Virus record (IMG/VR): IMGVR_UViG_3300025728_000393
Coordinates: 1-32,899 of that record
Reading direction: 5' to 3' (one strand)
Origin: a virus
DNA: 32,899 bases
A program made the translations under genes and the position numbers. The notes beneath the pieces are model-generated. The model saw nothing but the letters and a program-made list of their open reading frames with translations, did not search any database and was not told the DNA's origin. This document shows, one piece after another, positions 8,616-19,915 of this stretch (its first letter is position 1; each line of letters starts with the position of its first letter).

Positions 8616-10443
8616 ATGGTGCGAAGAAAATCTCACATTTCCAGATGGCCCAATGGGTGGACAGAGATTAAGTCTATTTGAATTCCAAAAAGAACCACTC
8701 GATATAATCACTAATCAGAAAATACGTAAAGTCGTACTTCAATCTTCAGCACAATTATTAAAAACAACAGTAATGTTAAACGCTGCAATGTACTTTATGG
8801 CTAATGATAATTCCAATATGGCATTTGCTTCCAGTACTGGAAAAGAAGTAAAGCTAATGAAAACAGGGAAGTTTGATAATGTAATTTCTCGTTCAGATAT
8901 TCTTTCGGAGATAGTCACTGATAAGAACAATAAGAACTTTGCAAACAACGCAGATCAGACACAGATGATTGATGGAACATTCCTGTACTGGCTAAACCTT
9001 AATGCAGCTTCAACTCTTCGTGGGAAGACAAACAAGAGACTATTCCTCGATGAAGTATCAAACGTTGAAGCAGATGGTGAAGAGGGCAACCCCCTAAGAC
9101 TTGCTGAACAACGTGCCAGTACTTTCACTGATGGCCTTGTTATGGTGGCGTCAACGCCAAAATTGAAAGATGACCTTATATGCAACGAGTACCAGCTCAG
9201 TGATCAACGCCGTTTCTATGTTCCATGCCCACACTGCCAGTACGAACATACTCTTGAATGGGAAAATGTCCGGTTCAAATGGCGTCAGATCAATGGCGGT
9301 CGCCGTGCAATACCAGATGAGGAAACAGCAACCTTACATTGTCCGAAGTGCGACAAGGAAATCAGTGAAGCACAACGAATACGTATGGTTAAACAGGGCA
9401 AATGGATTGCCACAAATCCAGAAGTAAAAGATGTTGCCGGGTTCCAGATCAGTCGTCTCTATAGTCCGATTACAACGATTAAGAAACTTGTTTCTGAATT
9501 CGCACAGGCACATTTCGAATTCGATCTAATGTCATTTTTTAACAACGCCCTTGGTTTACCTTGGGATGATGAAATGAATTCGGACATTGATTTAGTTGTA
9601 CTTGAGAACTTACGTAACAGTACATTCAACATCCGTTCAATCCCCGATGATGTTCTTGCCGTGACACATGGCATTGACCAGCAATTAGACCGCCTTGAAG
9701 TAACCACAATCGGATTTAGTGAAAAGAAAGTACACGTACTTGACCATAGATCATTCTTCGCCCCCGATTGTACTAAACCGGGTGCAAAGGCATACACAGA
9801 ACTTGATACGTTCATTAATGCACAATTGCGTACTGTCTCAGGACGTCCGGTAAAAGTTCTCGGTTCGTTCATTGATAGTTCAAACGGTAACGCATCAAGC
9901 ACGGTTTATCGCTATGCCAGCAACCGAAAGAACGTATTCGCCATTAAAGGAAGTTCATCCGCATCAAGTGATCTATTCAAATCAACTCGCGTTTCAGGTC
10001 AACAGGATCTGTTAATGCTTAACGTCAATGAAGGTAAGAACACTATACGGCGTCTTATTAATGGGGCAGTGAGTGAAGAGTGGGAAGAAATGCCCACACA
10101 ATTACACTTCACTAATGATCTTCCTGATGACTATTTTGAACAATTGACCAGTGAAGAACTTAAACGTAAGGGTGATAACCTCTATTGGGTACTGAAAAAG
10201 GGCTATAAGCGTAATGAAACACTGGACTGTTTGAACTATGCCCTAATAGCTAAAGAGTTTTTTCTAAGTAAACTTGGCAGTAATCCATATGCGAAATTAC
10301 GTATCTTCGTATCAAAGCAGAAAGAACAATCAAGTTCTGAACCAGTACAAGTACAAAATGATAAATACACGGAAGAACAACCAAAACAATCACGCCCACA
10401 ACGTATTCAACCACAGAGGAAGCGTAATAACTGGTTTAACTAA
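8536..10443 (+). CDS. Terminase large subunit (GpA family)
   Basis: This 635-residue protein is the packaging ATPase and nuclease of the lambda gpA type. It has the early WCEENL.FPDGP segment, a Walker A-like loop SSAQLLKTT (70-78), Walker B RLFLDE (168-173), and a zinc-finger insert with CPHC (231-234) and CPKC (269-272). The C-terminal nuclease part shows Asp residues in HGIDQQLDRLE, GSFIDSSNG and ETLDCLNYAL. I chose ATG 8536 because GAGGAAGAAA lies directly upstream; the ORF is open back to 8494. It follows the small subunit with overlap and precedes the joining protein by eight bases. Confidence 0.93.
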   Translation: MNKDKLTKILNRAVKKILPPKRMKPSEWCEENLTFPDGPMGGQRLSLFEFQKEPLDIITNQKIRKVVLQSSAQLLKTTVMLNAAMYFMANDNSNMAFASSTGKEVKLMKTGKFDNVISRSDILSEIVTDKNNKNFANNADQTQMIDGTFLYWLNLNAASTLRGKTNKRLFLDEVSNVEADGEEGNPLRLAEQRASTFTDGLVMVASTPKLKDDLICNEYQLSDQRRFYVPCPHCQYEHTLEWENVRFKWRQINGGRRAIPDEETATLHCPKCDKEISEAQRIRMVKQGKWIATNPEVKDVAGFQISRLYSPITTIKKLVSEFAQAHFEFDLMSFFNNALGLPWDDEMNSDIDLVVLENLRNSTFNIRSIPDDVLAVTHGIDQQLDRLEVTTIGFSEKKVHVLDHRSFFAPDCTKPGAKAYTELDTFINAQLRTVSGRPVKVLGSFIDSSNGNASSTVYRYASNRKNVFAIKGSSSASSDLFKSTRVSGQQDLLMLNVNEGKNTIRRLINGAVSEEWEEMPTQLHFTNDLPDDYFEQLTSEELKRKGDNLYWVLKKGYKRNETLDCLNYALIAKEFFLSKLGSNPYAKLRIFVSKQKEQSSSEPVQVQNDKYTEEQPKQSRPQRIQPQRKRNNWFN

Positions 10444-10451
10444 GGGATAAC

Positions 10452-14272
<3,821 letters not shown>

Positions 14273-14274
14273 TC

Positions 14275-14562
14275 ATGAGGGCGTTTGATAATTCACTATT
14301 AAACGTCCTGATTGATACCTTTGGTGAACCACTTACATTAGTGGGTGGTTCAACTGCTTTTAATGTGATCTTTGAATCCCAGACTGTTGCAATTGATACG
14401 GCTGAAGGATTCATTGAGACACAGGAAACCTATCTAACAACAAAAAAAGGCCAAATGGATTATTCCAGTACATTCACGTATTTGGGAAAACTTCAGGAAG
14501 TCTATAACATCATTGATGACCTATCAGGGGCGATCAATGTCTATTTTCGGGAATCAGAGTAA
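14275..14562 (+). CDS. Head-tail attachment protein (gpFII-like)
   Basis: This 95-residue, strand-rich protein starts two bases after the capsid stop and overlaps the next gene by one base. Its size, its strand-rich pattern (DTFGEPLTLVGG, FNVIFESQTVAID) and its place between capsid and tail terminator match lambda FII, which joins the filled head to the tail. Similarity is by pattern and synteny rather than a clear motif. Confidence 0.65.
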   Translation: MRAFDNSLLNVLIDTFGEPLTLVGGSTAFNVIFESQTVAIDTAEGFIETQETYLTTKKGQMDYSSTFTYLGKLQEVYNIIDDLSGAINVYFRESE

Positions 14563-14960
14563 TGAATCTTATTAAAATCAAGAATCATGTACATGATTCC
14601 CTTTTTTCGTTGGGTTTTCAGGTAAGAAATGCAACCACTATCAATCAAGATGCGGCAGATTACATTTTAGTAATCACTAATCTATTAGAACAAAATGAAA
14701 ACATCGCAATGGGTAACAGTACATACAGTTCATTAACACTTGATATTGTTTGTACATCGAAGGATGAAACAACAGTACAGGACGTTATGACACAGATTTA
14801 TGACTATGTACGTACTGATGATTTCAGCAAAGGTTTTGTAACACAGCAAGATATAGCAGTCAGTACTGTAACGATCATTTCCATCGCAGATGACACAGAT
14901 ACAACCAGCGGCATAAATACCATGATGTTAACAATTCAGTTAAATTACATATCGAGGTAA
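14562..14960 (+). CDS. Tail terminator protein (gpU-like)
   Basis: The 132-residue protein begins on a TAATG overlap with the head-tail attachment gene. It has a helix-rich start (KNHVHDSLFSLGFQV), a central LTLDIVCTSKDE strand and a C-terminal MMLTIQLNYI strand, fitting gpU-type terminators that cap the tube and join it to the head. Position before the tube genes agrees. No catalytic function is expected. Confidence 0.6.
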   Translation: MNLIKIKNHVHDSLFSLGFQVRNATTINQDAADYILVITNLLEQNENIAMGNSTYSSLTLDIVCTSKDETTVQDVMTQIYDYVRTDDFSKGFVTQQDIAVSTVTIISIADDTDTTSGINTMMLTIQLNYISR

Positions 14961-14964
14961 TATA

Positions 14965-17900
14965 ATGTCGTCAATTTTCCACGGTGGAAATACATACATC
15001 TTTTATAATACTGATAGTTCAAATGTACAACCAAATAGCGTTGACTATAAGAACATTGATCAGTTAGGTGCATTTCCACAAGTAAAAATCAATTCAAGTA
15101 ATACAATACTTGAAACTTATAATGACGAATGGGTACAGGTGCTTTCTGGCAATATGACAATTGATTCAGTATCAATCGTTGTACACTATATCGCAGATAA
15201 TGACTCTCACGTCTATCTAAACAATGCTTTTACCAGCAGTACAGCATTTCAAATTAAAATCGCACTATATGAATCTAACACTTCATTAGAACAACATTAT
15301 ATTGTACTAAATGGTCATGTTTCTGGATACCAGGACAGCGGCGATCAGAATCAAGTTTATGATCGTACATATACATTTGTTCCAACATCCATTGTTTCCC
15401 GTGGCACAGCTACAGATCCTGCTAACTTACGTGTTGGTGATTATGGCGTTGGTGCTGATGGTGAACTAATCCCACACGTGGAATCTGAAATTCCATCTGG
15501 TAACAGTTTTATCAAGGTTCCTGCTTTACGTACTGACAATACCGTTGGTGTTGATATGGGCGGCATTGCCTTTATTGATAATGGCGGTGATAAGTACGCA
15601 AACATTGTTGCAACCACAGAAGGGCATTTAAATCTATATGCTCGCAATAGTGATAGTGCATGGACTCAAATTCCACTTAAAAGTGATAACGATGCGTTAT
15701 ATGTGCCTATGGCACGTACTGTTAACGGCAAGGCATTAAGTTCAAACATTACTCTTAGTGCAAGTGATGTATCAGCGTTACCTTTAAGCGGCGGTACGCT
15801 TACTGGTGAATTGAATGGTACAACAGCTACATTCAGCGGTGCTTTAACCGCTTCATCTGCCACATTCAGCGGTACTGTATCAACAGGTGCTTTAACCGCT
15901 ACAACTGGTAATTTCAGTGGTGCATTAACTGCTTCGAGCCTAAACCTTACAACAGATCTAAGCATTGCTAATGGTGGTACAGGTGCGAGTACTGCTCAGG
16001 ATGCGTTAACAAATCTTGGTGCGGTCGCAAAAGCTGGCGACACAATGACAGGTACATTAAACGGTACGGCAGCAACATATTCTGGAACCATTACGGGACG
16101 TGAAATTAACACTACCTATCGCCAGACGATGAGCCGTAGTGATGCCTTTGCCCCATATACGATCATGAATCGTCTTGATCAGGTAGATGGAACATTACCA
16201 ACCGCAATTACTCAGGTTGGATATATTCAGGCAGATCTTACAACAACCGATGGTAGTCCATACGGTAGGGCTTTAGGCTCATTAGGTTTCGACTACGATA
16301 CATCCGGCGGCGGTAGAACGACACTTGCGGCATCAAACGTTGCGGGTACTAATTCATCCATGATCGTACTTGATGGTGATGAAGCACTTGCTACGGTAAC
16401 TGGTGCGGTAAAGGTTAACAGTACTTTGACAACTTCAGGTGCTATCAGCCGTTCAGGTTCCGGTACTTTAAGTTTTAATGCTAATAGGACTGATTCAGCA
16501 AATGATAGCTATTATGGTGTTCAGACAACCGCTGGTTCTGTCTATTTCGGTACAGGTTCAGGTACTAACTTTATTGTAAATGGAACACAAAGCAGTACTG
16601 GTTTATGGCTTTCAATGGATGGCACGAACGCGGCATTCAAAACCAAACTAACCGTACCAGCTATTGTAGTTCAATCGATAACAGGCTTGTCCGGTACTCT
16701 ATCGTTGGGTGCTGATGCAGTTAGTGCCTATGATGCAGTCACATTACGTCAACTACAGGCGGCAACGGGTACTGGTACTGCCACCATTAACGGTGTAATG
16801 AATAACTTCCTTGGTGCGGTCGAATGGTTCCTTGGAACACGTGCGGCAATGCCTGGTGGTCACTTGGCGGCAGATGGACAGTTACTTAGCCGTGCTACTT
16901 ACCCTGATTTATGGGCTGCAATCTCAAGTGGTGTTTTGAAGTCAGTAAGTGAATCAGCATGGCAGACAGTATCAAACCGTGGGATGTACTCAACTGGCGA
17001 TGGTTCAACAACTTTCCGTATGCCAGACTTGAACGGTATTCAATCAGGTTCTGTTAACGCCTTATTCCTACGTGGTGATGGTGGTATTTCTTCTGGAGTA
17101 GGCTCCGTAGGAATAAGTAAAGCACCAAATATTGTAGGTTCGGTAGATGGTAATACAGACTTTGGTCAAGCATCGTCTGCTACAGGTGCATTTAGAACTG
17201 GTAACGTTGCAAATGCGACCATGCAAGCAAACACAGGTGGTGCGTCTTCACATGCATTAAGTTTTGATGCAAGTCGCATCAGTTCTGTCTATGTAACTGG
17301 TGCTGCCGAAGTTAGCCCAAACTATGCTGCTGGTATCTGGTTAATACGTGTAAATGGTCTTTTCAGTGCTTCTAATACAAATTTCAACGTAATTACCGCA
17401 GATACAGCGTTACCAGCAACAGGAACTATAGTTTATGGTGGTGATATTCGTTCGGCATATCGTGTTGCGGGTGCTGAAACAAACGTTGCTCGTTTACGTT
17501 CTAAGTACATTATCGGTACTGACAAGTACGCATCATTATCTATTGATGGCGGTACTGGTGAAATGACAGTTAGTTCCAGTGGTGAAGTCAGTTCTTCTGG
17601 TACAAATACCTATCGTATAGCTAATTCAACTACAAGTGCTTTCCAGCGAATGGATAGTACAAACTGGTATTTCATGTTTTCAGATACCCCCACTGGTTCA
17701 TACAACGCATTGAGACCAATTTCTATTAATCAATCTTCCGGTACTGTAACTATGGGGAATGGTTTAGCATTCACCACTGGTGGCGGTGGAATTGTTATGA
17801 ACGGTAATGCAATTACAAGTTCAGGACAGATTGCATTTAGTTCAACTGCTAACGCAAGACAGACATTAATCAATACTGGTGTGACGGGTAACATAAGTTC

Positions 17901-18210
17901 ATTACGAATTCCAATCAGTACAACTCAGGCTGTGTTAATCCAATCTGGAACGAGTGTTATTTCTTTCAACTCAAGCGGTGAAGCAACATTAACTTTCCCA
18001 ACTGGTTTTACAAGTGTAAATACATTCGTATGTTCTAACGGTGATGCAAACGTACCTGGTGATGGCTATGTTGATAGCCTCGATAGTTGGTCACTAACAA
18101 CAACTGGTTCAAACATTCGTAATCGCCGTATTACCGGTGGCGGTTCAGTTATTTGGGTCACTGGTGCATACCGAATTAACTGGATTGCAACCGGACTTGT
18201 AAATATCTAA
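14965..18210 (+). CDS. Tail-tube / tail-fibre chimera
   Basis: Residues 1-150 resemble the tail-tube protein at 18689 along their length: IVVHYIADNDSH matches LTVNYLADDAVH, and YIVLNGHVSGY matches YVVYNGFVSAD. After a linker come fibre repeats rich in Thr/Ser/Ala/Gly (SGGTLTGELNGT, IANGGTGASTAQ), a phage collar-type domain at about 616-690 (PGGHLAADGQLL, YPDLWAAI, RMPDLNG), and a C-terminal tip (about 900-1081) ending WIATG. The Tfa-type chaperone gene follows ten bases later. The likely product is a tube subunit carrying a long fibre, placed on the outside of the tail or at one ring. The locus looks like a tube-gene duplication fused to a fibre. A separate tail-tip fibre that merely borrowed a tube domain is the alternative. 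Confidence 0.85.
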   Translation: MSSIFHGGNTYIFYNTDSSNVQPNSVDYKNIDQLGAFPQVKINSSNTILETYNDEWVQVLSGNMTIDSVSIVVHYIADNDSHVYLNNAFTSSTAFQIKIALYESNTSLEQHYIVLNGHVSGYQDSGDQNQVYDRTYTFVPTSIVSRGTATDPANLRVGDYGVGADGELIPHVESEIPSGNSFIKVPALRTDNTVGVDMGGIAFIDNGGDKYANIVATTEGHLNLYARNSDSAWTQIPLKSDNDALYVPMARTVNGKALSSNITLSASDVSALPLSGGTLTGELNGTTATFSGALTASSATFSGTVSTGALTATTGNFSGALTASSLNLTTDLSIANGGTGASTAQDALTNLGAVAKAGDTMTGTLNGTAATYSGTITGREINTTYRQTMSRSDAFAPYTIMNRLDQVDGTLPTAITQVGYIQADLTTTDGSPYGRALGSLGFDYDTSGGGRTTLAASNVAGTNSSMIVLDGDEALATVTGAVKVNSTLTTSGAISRSGSGTLSFNANRTDSANDSYYGVQTTAGSVYFGTGSGTNFIVNGTQSSTGLWLSMDGTNAAFKTKLTVPAIVVQSITGLSGTLSLGADAVSAYDAVTLRQLQAATGTGTATINGVMNNFLGAVEWFLGTRAAMPGGHLAADGQLLSRATYPDLWAAISSGVLKSVSESAWQTVSNRGMYSTGDGSTTFRMPDLNGIQSGSVNALFLRGDGGISSGVGSVGISKAPNIVGSVDGNTDFGQASSATGAFRTGNVANATMQANTGGASSHALSFDASRISSVYVTGAAEVSPNYAAGIWLIRVNGLFSASNTNFNVITADTALPATGTIVYGGDIRSAYRVAGAETNVARLRSKYIIGTDKYASLSIDGGTGEMTVSSSGEVSSSGTNTYRIANSTTSAFQRMDSTNWYFMFSDTPTGSYNALRPISINQSSGTVTMGNGLAFTTGGGGIVMNGNAITSSGQIAFSSTANARQTLINTGVTGNISSLRIPISTTQAVLIQSGTSVISFNSSGEATLTFPTGFTSVNTFVCSNGDANVPGDGYVDSLDSWSLTTTGSNIRNRRITGGGSVIWVTGAYRINWIATGLVNI

Positions 18211-18219
18211 GGATAGATA

Positions 18220-18633
18220 ATGAAATATTATTATAGCTTAAACCCGAAAGGTTTCTTTCGGGATGACATGCAACAGGTAATTGCTGATAACGGCCTGACT
18301 ATGGCTGATTTAGTGGAAATTGATGAAAATGATTATAACAATCTATTCAATCCCCCTGAAGGCATGTATATGGTTTTTGATGACAATGGGCCTCGTTTAG
18401 AGTTTATCCCAGCTCCAGATTATGTACTGATAGCAACTCAGAAACGCGATGCTTTACTTGCTGAAATGCAAGCGGCAACTTATTCACTAAACATGAAACT
18501 AAATCTTGGTCGTACACTTACTGACGAAGAAAAAGCAGTGCTTAATGCATGGTTAGATTATGCAGATGCACTAACCGCATTAGATTTAAGCACTGCACCT
18601 AATATAACATGGCCTGTAAAGCCAAATGAATAA
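18220..18633 (+). CDS. Tail fibre assembly chaperone (Tfa family)
   Basis: The 137-residue product has the Tfa layout: an N-terminal strand part that binds the fibre tip, the hinge APDYVLIATQKRDALLAEM, and the C-terminal WLDYADALTALDLSTAP.I.WP.KP signature typical of this family. Tfa proteins help trimerise the fibre C-terminus and may stay bound. It lies immediately after the tube-fibre chimera, which supports that protein as a working fibre. An inverted repeat (CCCGAAA/TTTCGGG, about 18243-18262) lies in its first codons. Confidence 0.85.
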   Translation: MKYYYSLNPKGFFRDDMQQVIADNGLTMADLVEIDENDYNNLFNPPEGMYMVFDDNGPRLEFIPAPDYVLIATQKRDALLAEMQAATYSLNMKLNLGRTLTDEEKAVLNAWLDYADALTALDLSTAPNITWPVKPNE

Positions 18634-18647
18634 ATAAACAAGAAAGT

Positions 18648-18663
18648 ACCGAAAGGATTCGGT
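18648..18663 (+). terminator. Hairpin before the tail tube gene
   Basis: ACCGAA and TTCGGT form a 6-base stem with a 4-base loop. No T-run follows, so it may be an RNA-processing or stability element that separates the fibre/Tfa insert from the highly expressed tube gene. Confidence 0.3.
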
Positions 18664-18688
18664 GCTAACCTTATAAGGATATTACCTA

Positions 18689-19147
18689 ATGGCATTTCAT
18701 ATTCAATCAGGTGCTAACATTCGTGCATCTGTTGGTACTGCTGGAAGTACTGAATCAGCAACTTTCACTGAAGTACCCCAACTGGCATCATTCACCACTT
18801 CAGGCGGTTCTTCTACCGTGATTGATGTGGTTGTATTCAATTCTGTCTTTAACGACAAACTTTTGGGTACTAAGTCCGTAAGCGACATTTCTCTAACTGT
18901 TAACTATTTGGCAGACGATGCTGTACACCAACAATTAGTTCAGGCGAACGAAAATCAAACAGCTATTCAGCTTAAATTAGAATATTTCCAGGACAATACC
19001 CGTACTGAAGGTTTCTATGTTGTATACAACGGTTTTGTATCTGCTGATACCCTTGCTGGTGACAAAGATGCGGTTGTAACACGTGAATTCACATTTGCTG
19101 TTACTGGTGGCCCTGTATCTTCAGGACTTATCGACGTAACCCCATAA
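18689..19147 (+). CDS. Major tail tube protein
   Basis: The 152-residue protein is strand-rich and fits the tail-tube fold: EVPQLASFTTSGGSST, then the long KSVSDISLTVNYLADD loop and strand, and the C-terminal TREFTFAVTG strand. It precedes the G/G-T chaperones and tape measure, the place of lambda V, but lacks V's C-terminal Ig-like domain. AAGGA lies upstream of the ATG. A hairpin after the gene (19167-19188) may adjust expression relative to the chaperones. The N-terminus of the chimera at 14965 is its paralogue. Confidence 0.8.
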   Translation: MAFHIQSGANIRASVGTAGSTESATFTEVPQLASFTTSGGSSTVIDVVVFNSVFNDKLLGTKSVSDISLTVNYLADDAVHQQLVQANENQTAIQLKLEYFQDNTRTEGFYVVYNGFVSADTLAGDKDAVVTREFTFAVTGGPVSSGLIDVTP

Positions 19148-19166
19148 TCTAAATGGAATTAAATTA

Positions 19167-19188
19167 ATGGGGATCATGATATCCCCAT
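19167..19188 (+). terminator. Hairpin after the tail tube gene
   Basis: ATGGGGAT and ATCCCCAT form a perfect 8-base stem with a 6-base loop, followed by an AT-rich stretch but no T-run. It could partly terminate transcription or stabilise the tube mRNA. Confidence 0.45.
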
Positions 19189-19211
19189 ATTCATAATAAA
19201 AAGGAAATAAT

Positions 19212-19517
19212 ATGAACATAGAACAATTGAAGGCAGCATTGAAGCCTGCTTTATCCAAAATCACTCTATCAAATGGAATTGAATTATACACACATCGCCC
19301 AACTTTATCTGATCTCGAAAAGTGTACTACACCAAAAGGTACTCTGATTCACTGTATCTGTGATGAAACTGGCTATCATGTATTTGCCGATGGTGATGAA
19401 TCTGGAAAGATCAATATCAATACTGAAATTGATTCAGTTGTTGCAAATGAACTATTTGAAAAATCTATGTTGTTATGGGGCGATGATTCCACACAGGATG
19501 AAATCGAAAAAAAATAA
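19212..19517 (+). CDS. Tail assembly chaperone (gpG-like)
   Basis: The 101-residue protein follows the tube gene and ends in a Lys/Glu-rich stretch encoded by an A-run. In lambda-type tails gpG and its frameshift product gpGT bind the tape measure during tube assembly. The ORF ends at TAA just after the slippery sequence at 19508-19514, and the -1 frame is open from there into the downstream ORF, which supports this assignment more than its own sequence does. Confidence 0.8.
   Translation: MNIEQLKAALKPALSKITLSNGIELYTHRPTLSDLEKCTTPKGTLIHCICDETGYHVFADGDESGKININTEIDSVVANELFEKSMLLWGDDSTQDEIEKK
19508..19514 (+). promoter_or_regulatory. -1 ribosomal frameshift site (A AAA AAA)
   Basis: In the G frame the heptamer is read A|AAA|AAA right before the stop TAA. 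Slipping back one base gives an open frame (ATA AGA ACC GGT ...) that runs without a stop into the ORF at 19553-19915. Confidence 0.8.
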
Positions 19518-19915
19518 GAACCGGTGATCCCCGTATTAACTTCTGTCTAAAGATGATACATAAAAGGGGACTTTCACCGGATGAACTCGACCAGCTTGAT
19601 CCAGAACTATTCAATGCTTTATTCCTGTACGATGCGGTTATTGAACCAAACGGGGAAAGAATCGATCAGATTCGTTATGCAAACTTATGTCATTTGATAT
19701 TAATGTCTTCAGGTAATTTAACTGAATCAGGTATGAAGTCTGCAAAGGTAAGCGATTGGGATATGTTCGGATTGCTTGCCAATAAGACAACTAAGCAGAT
19801 TGCTAAAGATGAAGAACTTGCGAAACAAGAACGCGAAGTAAGTAACTTTAATGCAGTGGCTGAAATGATTAAGGCAGAAGCATTAAAGGATAAAAATAAA
19901 AATGGCAAAAAATAA
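19514..19915 (+). CDS. T extension of the tail chaperone (gpGT-like, by -1 frameshift)
   Basis: This frame continues the chaperone after -1 slippage; the joint reads IRTGDPRINFCLKMIHKRGL. It contains LSPDELDQLDPELFNALFLYD and a charged helical tail ending in Lys residues. An ATG at 19553 exists but without a clear ribosome binding site, so expression through frameshifting is more likely than independent translation. The fusion from 19212 to 19915 would be about 235 residues. It overlaps the start of the tape-measure gene. Confidence 0.75.
   Translation: MRTGDPRINFCLKMIHKRGLSPDELDQLDPELFNALFLYDAVIEPNGERIDQIRYANLCHLILMSSGNLTESGMKSAKVSDWDMFGLLANKTTKQIAKDEELAKQEREVSNFNAVAEMIKAEALKDKNKNGKK

Noticed and set aside
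9459-9902. 147-codon minus-strand ORF under the terminase gene
   Set aside because: The plus-strand terminase is certain and this frame has no ribosome binding site or recognisable domain.
14965-18210. Diversity-generating retroelement variable region in the fibre gene
   Set aside because: No reverse transcriptase gene or template repeat is present in the window.
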